Shown here: positions 7,383 to 17,013 of the stretch, piece by piece
Position numbering within the stretch: the first letter of the stretch is position 1
Layout: each line of letters starts with the position of its first letter
Assembly: GCA_040385245.1 (NCBI GenBank)
Contig: JAZKHT010000011.1
Coordinates: 62,001-126,000, forward strand
DNA length: 64,000 nucleotides
Origin: JAZKHT01 sp040385245
GTDB lineage: Bacteria; Pseudomonadota; Alphaproteobacteria; Rhodobacterales; Rhodobacteraceae
Direction: 5' to 3'
The notes under the pieces: model-generated
Seen by the model: the letters and a program-made list of their open reading frames with translations, nothing else
The model's database searches: none
What the model was told of the DNA's origin: nothing
Program-made: the position numbers and the translations under genes

Positions 7383-9035
7383 GTGACATCGCAGCTTGGG
7401 CGTTTCGCCCGATCCTTTATGGCAATGGTGATTGTCTCGGTGGCCTTTGCGCTGACCGCGTCATCTCTGCACGCGGCGCCCTATGCCGCCATCGTCATGG
7501 ATGCCCGGACCGGAGAAATCCTCTACTCCGAGAATGACGAGACCCGGTTGCACCCTGCGTCGCTGACCAAGATGATGACGCTATACATCGTGTTTGAGGA
7601 AATCGAACGCGGAAACCTGAGCCTTGACACGATGGTCAAGATATCAAAACACGCGGCCGCGCAGCCGCCGTCAAAGCTGGGCCTGCGCGCGGGGCAAAAG
7701 ATCGCGCTGCGCTATCTGATCCGTGCCGCCGCGATCAAGTCGGCCAATGACGCAGCGACGGCGATGGGTGAACTGGTGGGCGGCGGGTCCGAGATCGAAT
7801 TTGCCAAGCGCATGACCCGGACGGCCAAGGCACTGGGCATGAAAAGCTCGACCTTCAAGAACGCCAACGGTCTGACGGCGCAGGGGCATTTGTCGTCGGC
7901 CCGTGACATGTCGATCCTGGGGCGGCACCTCTTCTATGACTTTCCCCAGTATTACAACCTGTTCTCGCGCCGGTCGGCAGACGCAGGCATGGCGACCGTG
8001 AACAACACCAACCGCCGGTTTCTCGACGCCTACAAAGGCGCGGACGGCATCAAGACCGGCTATACCAACGCTGCCGGGTTCAACCTGACCGCCAGCGCCG
8101 AGCGCGGCGGCAAGCGTCTGATCGCAACCGTGTTCGGTGGCAAGTCCACCGCCGACCGCAACGCCAGGATGGTCAAGCTGCTGGATCTTGGGTTCGGCAA
8201 GGCCCCGTCGAATGCGCCCGTGACCAAGCCGGATGCGCCCGCCTATCAGGGCGGTGACGCGGCGCTTGTGGCTGACAACGACCTGCCCGAGGTCGAGGGC
8301 GGCGCTGGCAAGACGCTGCGTGTGCAGATGGCGGTATTGACCTCCATTCGCCCACGCCTGCGCCCCGTCGCCGCCGCACCCGAAACCATCGCCGCAACCG
8401 AAGTCGCGGTGATGGCCATGCAGTCGGACATCGAAGGGGCCTTGGCCGAGGCTTTCGCCCCCCCGCCCCCCGAAGGCACGCTTGAAGCGCAGGTCGCCAA
8501 CATGGCGACCGATGCGGACGCTGAAACGCAAACCCCGCTGGATGTGACAGAGGTGGCGCTTGCGTCATCGACGGGTGCGGTTGACGTGCCGTCAGAAGAG
8601 GTGCTTGCCGGCGCCGTCGCCAGTGCCGCCGAGGCTGCCGCCGCCGCAACCCCTGAACTCGAACCGGTGCAGATGGCCTTTGCCGCACCTGCCCCGCCCG
8701 CGCCGCCAAAGCGCAACGCCCCCATCTTTGATCAGACCGCCGCACGTCCCAAGGCCAAGCCTGCGGCACCCGAGGTGATCGTGTCGGTGTCATCCTCCGG
8801 GGATCGCCACTGGGGTGTGAACGTCGGGCGGTTCGGATCGCGTTATGATGCCGAACGCGCGCTGCTGAAAACGCAGCTGACCGAAAGTGCGACGCTGAAT
8901 GCATCCCTGCGCAAGGTAATGCCACGCGGGGGCGGGTTCGATGCCACCTTTGTCGGGCTGACGCAGGATCAGGCCGATCTGGCCTGCCGCCGGCTGCAGG
9001 CGCGCGCGGTCCAATGCTTCACGATGGGGCCATAA
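7383..9035 (+). CDS. D-alanyl-D-alanine carboxypeptidase with C-terminal SPOR domain
   Basis: Periplasmic peptidoglycan-trimming serine enzyme (peptidase S11, DacF/PBP5-6 group) that removes the terminal D-Ala of pentapeptides. From the GTG at 7383 (550 residues): signal peptide 1-31, catalytic SLTK at 60-63, SAN at 120-122 and KTG at 224-226. A long Ala/Pro/Glu-rich linker (about 285-470) leads to a SPOR-like domain (about 480-550) that would bind septal, denuded glycan. Start is uncertain: TTG 7356 or ATG 7419 are alternatives; GTG keeps the basic n-region (RFAR). A terminator hairpin follows. Confidence 0.88.
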   Translation: MTSQLGRFARSFMAMVIVSVAFALTASSLHAAPYAAIVMDARTGEILYSENDETRLHPASLTKMMTLYIVFEEIERGNLSLDTMVKISKHAAAQPPSKLGLRAGQKIALRYLIRAAAIKSANDAATAMGELVGGGSEIEFAKRMTRTAKALGMKSSTFKNANGLTAQGHLSSARDMSILGRHLFYDFPQYYNLFSRRSADAGMATVNNTNRRFLDAYKGADGIKTGYTNAAGFNLTASAERGGKRLIATVFGGKSTADRNARMVKLLDLGFGKAPSNAPVTKPDAPAYQGGDAALVADNDLPEVEGGAGKTLRVQMAVLTSIRPRLRPVAAAPETIAATEVAVMAMQSDIEGALAEAFAPPPPEGTLEAQVANMATDADAETQTPLDVTEVALASSTGAVDVPSEEVLAGAVASAAEAAAAATPELEPVQMAFAAPAPPAPPKRNAPIFDQTAARPKAKPAAPEVIVSVSSSGDRHWGVNVGRFGSRYDAERALLKTQLTESATLNASLRKVMPRGGGFDATFVGLTQDQADLACRRLQARAVQCFTMGP

Positions 9036-9036
9036 C

Positions 9037-9064
9037 GGGGCCGTAACCTTTCGGCCCCCTTTCG
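9037..9064 (+). terminator. Rho-independent terminator after the carboxypeptidase gene
   Basis: Inverted repeat GGGGCCG (9037-9043), loop of 8, then CGGCCCC (9052-9058), followed by a short CTTTC tract. It begins one base after the stop codon and ends before the ribosome-binding site of the next gene. The T-run is short, so termination may be partial. Confidence 0.6.
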
Positions 9065-9110
9065 GCGCTGCGTCTGATCGGATAGGTCTGCCCCGGTAAT
9101 GGAGGCACCT

Positions 9111-10265
9111 ATGGACGCGCGCAGCATCCTTGAACGTCTGATCGGTTTCGATACGGTCAGTTCGAACCCCAACATGGCACTGATGCACTACGTCCGCGAC
9201 CTGCTGGCCGATGCCGGTATTTCGGGCGTGCTGATCCCGGATGCAGGCGGCGGCAAGGCAAACCTTTATGCCAGCGTCGGGCCCGCCAGCGTGGGCGGTG
9301 TCATGCTGTCGGGTCACACCGACGTGGTGCCGGTCGAAGGGCAGGCCTGGACCAAGCCCCCCTTCGCCCTGACCGAGGATGCGGGGCGCTATTACGGGCG
9401 CGGCACGGCGGACATGAAGGGTTTTGTCGCCTGTGCCATTGCCGCCCTGCTGGACGCGGCCAACCGCCCGTTGCGCGCGCCCCTGCATCTGGCGCTGTCT
9501 TACGACGAAGAGGTGGGCTGCATGGGCGTGCGGTCACTGATCGACATGCTGGCGGGTGCCCCCGTCAAACCGGCGATGTGCATCGTGGGTGAACCGACGG
9601 GGATGCAGGTCGCAACGGGCCACAAGGGGAAGGTCGCCCTGCGTGCCACTTGCACCGGGCGTGAGGGTCATTCGGCGCTGGCCCCGATGGCGCTGAACGC
9701 GCTGCATCTGGCGGCGGATTTCGTCAATGCCGTTCGGCGGGTGCAGGCGCAGGTGGCGGACATGGGCGCGAAAGACGGTGATTACGACGTGCCCTATACC
9801 ACGCTGCATGTGGGCAAATTGTCCGGCGGGGTGCAGGTCAACATCGTTCCCAATCAGGCGGTGATCGACTTTGAAATCCGCAGTCTGGCACAGGACGATC
9901 CCGAGGTTCTGATTGCAACCCTGAGGGCCGAGGCGGAAACGATCGTGGCCCCCCTGCGCGCCGAATTCCCCGAGGCGGCGATCACGATTGACCGGCTGTG
10001 GGATTATCCCGGTCTTGGCACACCGACACACGCGGGCGTCGTCAATTTCGTAAAATCGCTGACCGGGGCGAACGGCACGATCAAGGTGGCGTTTGGCACC
10101 GAAGGCGGTCTGTTCGACGCGCGGTTGGGGATTCCCACCGTGATCTGCGGGCCGGGGTCGATGGCGCAGGGGCACAAGCCCGATGAATTCGTGACCGTGG
10201 AACAGATGGCGCGGTGTCAGTCGATGCTGGGCGCGCTGTTGTCGCGGCTTGAGGCGGGTCTTTGA
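9111..10265 (+). CDS. argE: Acetylornithine deacetylase (M20 peptidase family)
   Basis: Zinc-dependent deacylase releasing ornithine from N-acetylornithine in arginine synthesis. At 384 residues it has the M20 ligand motifs in order: SGHTDVVP (His, Asp), YYGRGTADMKG (bridging Asp), a DEEVGCMG segment with the catalytic Glu, and GEPTGMQ. A dimerisation/lid domain with HKGKVALRATC follows. Two in-frame ATGs exist; GGAGG at 9101-9105 lies between them and serves the second (9111). The specificity is inferred from close resemblance to ArgE rather than DapE or carboxypeptidase G2. It overlaps selU by one base (TGATG). Confidence 0.88.
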   Translation: MDARSILERLIGFDTVSSNPNMALMHYVRDLLADAGISGVLIPDAGGGKANLYASVGPASVGGVMLSGHTDVVPVEGQAWTKPPFALTEDAGRYYGRGTADMKGFVACAIAALLDAANRPLRAPLHLALSYDEEVGCMGVRSLIDMLAGAPVKPAMCIVGEPTGMQVATGHKGKVALRATCTGREGHSALAPMALNALHLAADFVNAVRRVQAQVADMGAKDGDYDVPYTTLHVGKLSGGVQVNIVPNQAVIDFEIRSLAQDDPEVLIATLRAEAETIVAPLRAEFPEAAITIDRLWDYPGLGTPTHAGVVNFVKSLTGANGTIKVAFGTEGGLFDARLGIPTVICGPGSMAQGHKPDEFVTVEQMARCQSMLGALLSRLEAGL

Positions 10266-11314
10266 TGCCGGTCGCCCTGACCAATCTGCTGGATGTCTTT
10301 GCGCTGGGGTTCGATGACATCATCGATGTCCGCGCCCCCGCCGAATACGCCGAGGATCACATTCCGGGTGCCATCAGCCTGCCCGTGCTGGATGACGAGG
10401 AACGCGCCCGCGTCGGAACGATCTACAAGCAGGTGAACCCCTTCACCGCTCGCAAACTGGGGGCCGCACTAGTGGCGCGCAATGCGGCGGCGCATCTGCT
10501 GGGGCCGCTGGCTGACAAGCCGGGCGGGTGGAAGCCGCTGGTCTATTGCTGGCGCGGTGGGCAAAGGTCGGGGTCTTTCGCCACCATCCTGTCGCAGATC
10601 GGCTGGCGGGTCGACACCATCGCCGGGGGCTACAAGACGTGGCGCGGGCTGGTGGTTCGCGCGCTGTATGACACGCCGTTTCCGGCGCGCGTGGTGGTGC
10701 TGGACGGCAATACCGGATCGGCCAAGACCGACGTTCTGAACCTGCTGCCCGCGCGCGGGGTGCAGATCATTGACCTTGAAGGATTGGCCCGGCACCGCGG
10801 ATCGTTGTTCGGCGCGGTTGCCGGGGGGCAGCCCGCGCAAAAGGCGTTCGAAGGGGCGTTGGCTTTGGAAATCGCCCGGCTTGACCCCACCCGCCCCGTG
10901 GTGATCGAGGCGGAAAGTTCCAAGGTGGGCGAATGTCGACTGCCGCCCGAATTGTGGAAGGCGATGGTCGCCGCCCCGCGCGTGGCCATTGCCGCGCCAC
11001 GCAGCGCCCGGTCGGAATACCTTGTGCGCGCCTATGATGATCTGGTCGAAGATGGCGCGCGTCTGGCGGATGTCATCGGCCAGATGAAACGCCTGCACAG
11101 CGCCGAGGTGCTGGCGGAATGGCAGGCAATGGCGACGGCAGGGCAGTTCCGCATCCTTGCGGATGCGTTGATGGCGCAGCATTACGATCCGCGCTACGAA
11201 AAGCACCGCGCCCGCATGGCCGTGCCCTTGGCCGAAATCGGGGCAGACAGTCTGACCCCCCTTGCGTTGCAGGACGTGGCTGACCAGGTCGCGGCGGCGG
11301 TGTCGGGGCTGTAG
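10265..11314 (+). CDS. selU: tRNA 2-selenouridine synthase
   Basis: Also called MnmH/YbbB. It replaces sulfur with selenium at the wobble 2-thiouridine of tRNA-Lys, -Glu and -Gln, using selenophosphate. The 349-residue product has an N-terminal rhodanese domain with the active-site cysteine C95 in the CWRGGQRS loop and a C-terminal P-loop region (GNTGSAKT, 148-155). The ATG overlaps the argE stop (TGATG), so translation is probably coupled. It converges with selD, which makes the selenium donor, with 12 bp between the stops. Confidence 0.95.
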   Translation: MPVALTNLLDVFALGFDDIIDVRAPAEYAEDHIPGAISLPVLDDEERARVGTIYKQVNPFTARKLGAALVARNAAAHLLGPLADKPGGWKPLVYCWRGGQRSGSFATILSQIGWRVDTIAGGYKTWRGLVVRALYDTPFPARVVVLDGNTGSAKTDVLNLLPARGVQIIDLEGLARHRGSLFGAVAGGQPAQKAFEGALALEIARLDPTRPVVIEAESSKVGECRLPPELWKAMVAAPRVAIAAPRSARSEYLVRAYDDLVEDGARLADVIGQMKRLHSAEVLAEWQAMATAGQFRILADALMAQHYDPRYEKHRARMAVPLAEIGADSLTPLALQDVADQVAAAVSGL

Positions 11315-11326
11315 CGGTCTTGCCCC

Positions 11327-13513
11327 TCAAACCACGTCGATAAAAGGCAACCCAGCGGTGATTTGACCAACGATGGCGGCAGGTTCGCCTGCGGCATGAA
11401 GCTGTACCAACACCTCTTTTGCCGCCGCCGCCGGAACGGCTGCCAGCAGTCCACCCGCCGTCTGTGGATCAAACAGCAGGGCGGCGCGGGGGGTCTGTTC
11501 GTGGTTCATCCGCCACTCGGTCGCCGCGCGGTTGGCTGGGGAAAGGCTTGAGGCGTGGCCTGCGGCGGCCAACGCCTCGGCCCCGGCCAGCAGGGGAATT
11601 GCGCCAATGGTCAGCGTCGCGGCGCAATGCGACGCATCCAATATCTCCAGCAGGTGCCCCGCCAGACCAAAGCCTGTAACGTCGGTCATGGCATGGGCAT
11701 GGGGGGACAGGATCGCCGCTGCCCGGCCCAATGGCCGGATCATCGACGCAAAGGCCCCGGCAACTGCATCCCCCAACATCAGCCCCGGTGCGGACACATT
11801 GGCCATTTCGGCGGCAAGGATGGTGCCCGTCCCCAAAGGTTTGGTCAGGATCAGCACGTCGCCCGCGCGCGCGCCCGCCTTGGTGATGGCGCGCTGCACC
11901 AGACCCGTCACGGTAAAGCCGATTGTCAGTTCTGCCCCGACCGAAGTGTGGCCACCCACGACATCCGCCCCGGCGGCGCGGAAGACCACCCCCGCCTGAT
12001 CCATGATGTCCCGCAGGGTTTCCGCATGCAATGCGGGTGACATGCGCGGCAGCGTGATCTGGGCCAGTGCCACCTGCGGGGCGGCCCCCATCGCCCAGAT
12101 GTCACCCAAGGCATGAACCGCCGTGATCCGGGCCATCAGACGCGGATCGTTGCAAAAAGCGCGCAGATGGTCGGTGGTAATGACCTGCATGCTCGCGTCA
12201 TGGCGCAGGATTGCGGCGTCGTCGCCAATGGCCGACAGCACATCGTCCCGGCTGGGCGGTGGCAAGGCCGACAGCGCCATGTGCAGATCAAGCGCGCCGA
12301 CCTTTGCCCCGCACCCCCCGCACAGCGGCTTTTCCCCTAGCGCCTGACGCAGGCCATCCACCGGATGCCGGGGCAGGCTTGTACCGGGCATGGCGGGGTA
12401 GCCGGTGAACTTGCGCATGAATTTGCGGTCGATGTGGTCCTTCAGATGCCACAGCCACGCGCCACCTGACCGCAAGCCGAACTTGTCGGCCACGGCCCCC
12501 TTCCCCCCGGTCGACACCAGCTTCAGGTAATCGCGTTGGGGGTGATAGGCACGCAGACGCAGCCCCGTCAGGGCCGCGCGCATGTTGTGAAACAAGACAG
12601 GGGCCTGCCGAACGGCAAAGACGCCCGCCTTGGGCCGCGGCGCGTGGATCATATGCGCGCAATCGCCGACCGCGAAAATTGCGGGGTCCGATGATTGCAG
12701 GTGTTGGGATACGGCGACAAAACCGTCGTGCAAGGTCAGACCCGTTGCAGCCAGCCAATCTTGTGGGCGGGCCCCTGCGACCGACAGGGTAAAATCGGAG
12801 CGCAGCACTTGCCCGTCTGACAGCGTCACCATGGTATCGGTCACAGCCGTCGGATGCGCCCCCGTGACCACTGTCACCCCCGCACGGTCCAGATGCGCCA
12901 GCAGGGTGCGCCGCGCGCCTTGGCCCACGCCATCCAGCACAGTATCGCCACGCTCGACAAGCGTGATCCGTGGATCCGCCCCTGCCCGCATCAGCCGGTG
13001 ACCTGAGGCCAGCGCAAGTTCCACCCCGCCCACGCCCGCCCCGATCACCACGACATGCGGCGACGGCGGGCTGTGGGCCACAAATGCCTGCCACCTGTCG
13101 GCATAGGCACCCAGCGGCTTGGCCGAAACGGCGTTCTTGGCGAACCCCGGAACGTCCGGCAGATCGGACCCGATGCCGATGTCCACCGATGCAAGGTCAT
13201 AGTGCAGTGGCGCACCTGCCGCCAAGGCGATCTGGCGGGCCGCGCCGTCAATGCCGGTCGCCCGGTCAAGGATCACCCGCGCACCCGCGAAACGGGCCAG
13301 CCGGATCAGATCGATCATCAGGCCGTCGCGGGCATAGTGACCCGCGATATGTCCCGGCAACATGCCGGTATAGGGCGCCGTCGGCCCCGGATTGATGACG
13401 GTGACACGCACACCCGGCAGGGGGGCCATCCCCCACATCCGCAGAAACAGCGCGTGCGCGTGCCCGCCGCCGATCAGCACGATGTCCTTTACGATGGGCA
13501 ATGCATCCTTCAT
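11327..13513 (-). CDS. selD: Selenide,water dikinase fused to an NADH-dehydrogenase-like flavoprotein
   Basis: A 728-residue two-domain protein. Residues about 8-375 form a pyridine nucleotide-disulfide oxidoreductase domain (FAD motif LIGGGHAH at 13-20, NAD motif VVVIGAGVGGVELAL about 154-168, FAD motif IFAVGDCAH about 279-287). From about residue 395 comes SelD: the catalytic loop CGGCGAK (398-404) with cysteine and lysine, then DDAAIL and the Mg/ATP-binding region. SelD makes selenophosphate from selenide and ATP. The flavoprotein half may reduce a selenium species, which is an inference. Such fusions are known in other bacteria. It is divergent from rpoN. Confidence 0.93.
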   Translation of the reverse strand: MKDALPIVKDIVLIGGGHAHALFLRMWGMAPLPGVRVTVINPGPTAPYTGMLPGHIAGHYARDGLMIDLIRLARFAGARVILDRATGIDGAARQIALAAGAPLHYDLASVDIGIGSDLPDVPGFAKNAVSAKPLGAYADRWQAFVAHSPPSPHVVVIGAGVGGVELALASGHRLMRAGADPRITLVERGDTVLDGVGQGARRTLLAHLDRAGVTVVTGAHPTAVTDTMVTLSDGQVLRSDFTLSVAGARPQDWLAATGLTLHDGFVAVSQHLQSSDPAIFAVGDCAHMIHAPRPKAGVFAVRQAPVLFHNMRAALTGLRLRAYHPQRDYLKLVSTGGKGAVADKFGLRSGGAWLWHLKDHIDRKFMRKFTGYPAMPGTSLPRHPVDGLRQALGEKPLCGGCGAKVGALDLHMALSALPPPSRDDVLSAIGDDAAILRHDASMQVITTDHLRAFCNDPRLMARITAVHALGDIWAMGAAPQVALAQITLPRMSPALHAETLRDIMDQAGVVFRAAGADVVGGHTSVGAELTIGFTVTGLVQRAITKAGARAGDVLILTKPLGTGTILAAEMANVSAPGLMLGDAVAGAFASMIRPLGRAAAILSPHAHAMTDVTGFGLAGHLLEILDASHCAATLTIGAIPLLAGAEALAAAGHASSLSPANRAATEWRMNHEQTPRAALLFDPQTAGGLLAAVPAAAAKEVLVQLHAAGEPAAIVGQITAGLPFIDVV

Positions 13514-13619
13514 TCCGACCCGTCACCCCTGTTTTCCGGATGCGGACCCTACTTGCCCCCGCCGCGAAAGGCGAGTGGTCCGGTTGCCACGCCCCCGCGA
13601 TACGCCTAGCCTTGATGGC

Positions 13620-14918
13620 ATGAGATCGCGCCAACGCATCAACGTGACCCAGACCCAGCGGCTTGCCCTGAATGCCAGCCTTCAGGCGTCGATCCGATTG
13701 CTGCGCACCGATGCTGCGGGGCTGACGCGCTATCTCGAAGAGCAGGCCACCGAAAACCCCGCACTTGTGTTGGCCCGCATCGAGGCGGCACCCAACGATT
13801 GGTTGCCACGCTGGTCGGGCGCGTTTTCCGTGCGCCGTCCGGTGGATGACGTGATCGAGGCCGCCGCCCCCAGCCTGATCGCCCATGTCATGGCCGGGAT
13901 CGACCGGATCGCCCCAAAAGACCCGAACCGCCGCATCGCCCTGACCTTGGCCGAGGCATTGGAGCCGTCAGGTTGGCTGGGACGCGATACGGGGCAAATC
14001 TCTGCGGAACTGCAGGTGCCCGTTGCGCGGGTGGACGCGGTGCTGTCTGCGCTGCAACGGCTGGAACCGGCGGGGTTATTCGCGCGGTCGCTTGCCGAAT
14101 GTCTGTTGCTGCAAGCGGTGGAGATCGGGGCGGCGGATGCGGTCCTGCGTGCCATGCTGGGGCATCTTGATTTGCTGGCAGCGGGTGACTTCCGCAAACT
14201 CGCCCGCCTTTGCGACACGACCGAGGATGTGGTCGTGGCGCGCTTTCGGCTGATCCGCAGCTTTGATCCCAAGCCGGGCGCGCAGTTCTGCGCCGAAGGT
14301 GCCCCGGTGCGCGAACCCGATCTGATCGCCCGCCCGGATGGTGCCGGTTGGCAGATCACGCTGAACCGGTCGGCCATTCCTTCGGTGCAGGTCGCGGTTG
14401 ACGGGCCGGGTGACCGAACAGCGGCCAGACAGGTGGCGCGGCTGGTTGACAGCCGCAACAGCACCCTTTTGCGGGTGGGGCAGGAAATCCTGCGCCGTCA
14501 GCACGGTGCCCTGACGCGCGGTTTTGTCGGACTTGTGCCAATGACGATGGCCGATCTGGCCGAGGCGCTGGATCTGCACGAAAGCACCATCAGCCGCGTC
14601 GTGGCCGGGGCCAGCGTCGATACCCCGCGGGGGACGTGGTGGCTGCGGCAGTTGTTCAGCAAACGGATGGGCGGGCAGGCTGCGCCCGACCTGTCCGCCG
14701 CCGCCCTGCGCGCCCGGCTGTCCGGCGCTGTCGCTGCCGAAGACGTTGCGCGCCCGCTGTCCGATCTGGCCTTGGCGCAGTTGTTGTCCGAAGGTGGGGC
14801 CGAAATCGCGCGGCGCACGGTGGCAAAGTATCGCGCGCTGCTTGGCATCCCGCCCGCGCATCGCCGCCGGGACCGGCAATTGCCTGTAGGCGACAGAAAA
14901 GGTCGCGGGCGGGGGTGA
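13620..14918 (+). CDS. rpoN: RNA polymerase sigma-54 factor
   Basis: Alternative sigma factor that needs AAA+ activators and recognises -24/-12 promoters. The 432-residue product starts with the Gln/Leu-rich region I (QTQRLALNASLQASIRLL) and has a core-binding region, an HTH (MADLAEALDLHESTISRVVAG) and the RpoN box ARRTVAKYR near residue 410. It is shorter than E. coli RpoN (477 aa): the acidic region II is nearly missing, as in Rhodobacter RpoN proteins. The ATG at 13620 puts region I at the very start; the frame stays open upstream into the selD promoter region but is not conserved-looking. No ptsN or hpf follows, unlike the usual context. Confidence 0.92.
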   Translation: MRSRQRINVTQTQRLALNASLQASIRLLRTDAAGLTRYLEEQATENPALVLARIEAAPNDWLPRWSGAFSVRRPVDDVIEAAAPSLIAHVMAGIDRIAPKDPNRRIALTLAEALEPSGWLGRDTGQISAELQVPVARVDAVLSALQRLEPAGLFARSLAECLLLQAVEIGAADAVLRAMLGHLDLLAAGDFRKLARLCDTTEDVVVARFRLIRSFDPKPGAQFCAEGAPVREPDLIARPDGAGWQITLNRSAIPSVQVAVDGPGDRTAARQVARLVDSRNSTLLRVGQEILRRQHGALTRGFVGLVPMTMADLAEALDLHESTISRVVAGASVDTPRGTWWLRQLFSKRMGGQAAPDLSAAALRARLSGAVAAEDVARPLSDLALAQLLSEGGAEIARRTVAKYRALLGIPPAHRRRDRQLPVGDRKGRGRG

Positions 14919-14969
14919 CCTTGCCCGTTTTGGCCGTTACCCCGGCAGGACGGGAACGGGGACGGACAC

Positions 14970-16973
14970 ATGGCCTATTTTCTTGGCGTCGATACAGGCG
15001 GCACCTACACCGATGCGGTGATCGTTGACGAAGCCGCCGATCGGGTGATCGGCTCGGCGAAATCGCTGACAACGCGCGGCGATCTGGCGTTGGGCATCGG
15101 TCGGGCGGTGGATGCGGCCCTTGCCGGGGCGGGGGTGGCCGCGTCCGATGTGGCGCTGGTGTCGCTGTCGACCACCTTGGCCACCAATGCACTGGTCGAA
15201 GGGCAGGGCGGTCGGGTCGCGCTGATCTTTATCGGCTTTGATGCCGACGATCTGGATCGGGGCGGTCTGACCGAGGCGCTGAAGGGTGATCCCGTGGTGC
15301 GTCTGACAGGGGGACACACCCACGCTGGAACCGAAGCTGCCCTGCTGGATATCGCCACGCTGGAAACGGCGGTGGCCGACCTTGGCCCGCAGGTCATGGG
15401 CTTTGCCGTCGCCGCGCGCTTTGCCACCCGCAACCCTGCGCATGAAATTGCCGCGCGCGACCTGATCCGCCGCGTGACGGGTCGGCCCGTGACCTGTTCG
15501 CACGAGTTGTCGGCGCAGCTGAACGGGCCAAAGCGGGCGCTGACTGCGGTGTTGAACGCGCGGCTGATCGGGATGATCGACCGGCTGGTCGCGGCCTGTG
15601 AACGGCATTTGGACCTTGTGGGGATCAACGCACCGCTGATGGTTGTACGCGGGGATGGCGCGCTGATTTCCGCCGCGATGGTCCGCGAACGCCCGATTGA
15701 AACCATCCTGTCCGGTCCCGCCGCCAGCATCGTGGGCGCGCGTTGGCTGACAGGGGCCACGGATGCGCTGGTGTCCGACATCGGCGGCACGACCACGGAC
15801 GTCGCCCTGCTGCGTGGTGGTCTGCCCGAGATCGATCCGGAAGGCGCGCGCGTCGGCGGGTTCCGCACCATGGTCGAGGCGGTGGCGATGCGCACGACCG
15901 GTCTGGGCGGCGACAGCGAGGTGCACCTGATCACCGAAGGGCTGGAGGGCGGGCTGCGTCTTGGCCCCCGCCGCCTTGTGCCGGTGTCGCTGCTGGCCGC
16001 CGATCACGCCGCGATGGTGCATGCAGCCCTTGACCGCGCGCTGTCTGCCGATGCGGTGGGCGAACATGACGGTCGCTTTGTCATTCCGCTGGGTGGCCAG
16101 ACCGGCGGCCTTGCCCCGCGTGAGGCGGCGGTGCTGGCGCGGATCACCGAACCGATGCCGCTGACGGCGGCGCTGACTTCGCGACTGGAAGTGGCCGCGA
16201 TGGAGCGGCTGGTGGCGCGCGGTCTGGTGATGTTGTCGGGTGTCACGCCATCTGACGCCAGCCACGTCCTGGGGCGGCTGGATGCCTGGGACGCTGTCGC
16301 CGCGGAAAAAGCCGTGCGCCTGCTGGGCAAACGCCGCAACGGGCGCGGGGAACGCTTTGCTGCCGATGCGGCCCCATTGGCGCAGGCCATCATCGACCAG
16401 TTGACGGCGCAAACCGTCGATTGCTTGCTGGAGGCCGCGTTTGCCGAGGATTCAGCCTTCGCGGGTGAAACGCCCGAGGTCTTGGCCCGCCACAAACTGG
16501 TGTCGGCAGGATTGAAGGGACATCGCGGCGTGGTAGAGCTGACCGCAAGGTTGGGCGTGCCGGTGATCGGCCTTGGCGCGTCTGCCCCCAGCTATTACGG
16601 CGCGGTCGGTGAACGCCTGGGCTGCCGGATGATCCTGCCTGAACACGCGGGTGTCGCCAATGCCATTGGTGCCGTGGTGGGTCAGGTCAGCCAGCGCGCC
16701 ACGGGTCTGGTCAGCAGCCCCGGCGAAGGGCGCTTTACCGCCCATCTGGCCGACGGGTTGAAAACCTTTACCACCCGCGACGCGGCCCTCGACGCGATGG
16801 AGGCTGCATTGGTCGCTGATGCATCCGCCCGCGCCCGTCAGGCCGGGGCGGAAGAGGTGCGCGTGACCCTGACCCGTGACGTGAAAGAGGCCCAGGTTGA
16901 AGGCCGCGCGATGTTCATCGAGGCCACGCTGACCGCCACCGCATCGGGCCGCCCCCGCGTCGCCCACGGGTGA
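14970..16973 (+). CDS. Hydantoinase/oxoprolinase-family protein (HyuA-like)
   Basis: A 667-residue, ATP-dependent amidohydrolase of the hydantoinase A/5-oxoprolinase group. It shows the actin-like phosphate motif at the start (LGVDTGGTYTDAV), a second in the middle (VSDIGGTTTDVALL) and the GLGGDSEV segment. Members open cyclic imides such as hydantoins or 5-oxoproline, or carboxylate ketones. No HyuB partner is next to it, so the substrate is undefined. The ATG at 14970 gives the exact N-terminal motif. It follows rpoN by 51 bp and precedes a tRNA gene. Confidence 0.85.
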   Translation: MAYFLGVDTGGTYTDAVIVDEAADRVIGSAKSLTTRGDLALGIGRAVDAALAGAGVAASDVALVSLSTTLATNALVEGQGGRVALIFIGFDADDLDRGGLTEALKGDPVVRLTGGHTHAGTEAALLDIATLETAVADLGPQVMGFAVAARFATRNPAHEIAARDLIRRVTGRPVTCSHELSAQLNGPKRALTAVLNARLIGMIDRLVAACERHLDLVGINAPLMVVRGDGALISAAMVRERPIETILSGPAASIVGARWLTGATDALVSDIGGTTTDVALLRGGLPEIDPEGARVGGFRTMVEAVAMRTTGLGGDSEVHLITEGLEGGLRLGPRRLVPVSLLAADHAAMVHAALDRALSADAVGEHDGRFVIPLGGQTGGLAPREAAVLARITEPMPLTAALTSRLEVAAMERLVARGLVMLSGVTPSDASHVLGRLDAWDAVAAEKAVRLLGKRRNGRGERFAADAAPLAQAIIDQLTAQTVDCLLEAAFAEDSAFAGETPEVLARHKLVSAGLKGHRGVVELTARLGVPVIGLGASAPSYYGAVGERLGCRMILPEHAGVANAIGAVVGQVSQRATGLVSSPGEGRFTAHLADGLKTFTTRDAALDAMEAALVADASARARQAGAEEVRVTLTRDVKEAQVEGRAMFIEATLTATASGRPRVAHG

Positions 16974-17013
16974 ACGCGCAGACAACGAATGCCACCATCG
17001 CCACGTTTTCCCC

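Noticed and set aside
14937..16412. 491-codon frame antisense to the hydantoinase-family gene
   Set aside because: A histidine/arginine/glutamine-rich translation typical of a shadow frame; the sense strand has clear actin-like ATPase motifs.
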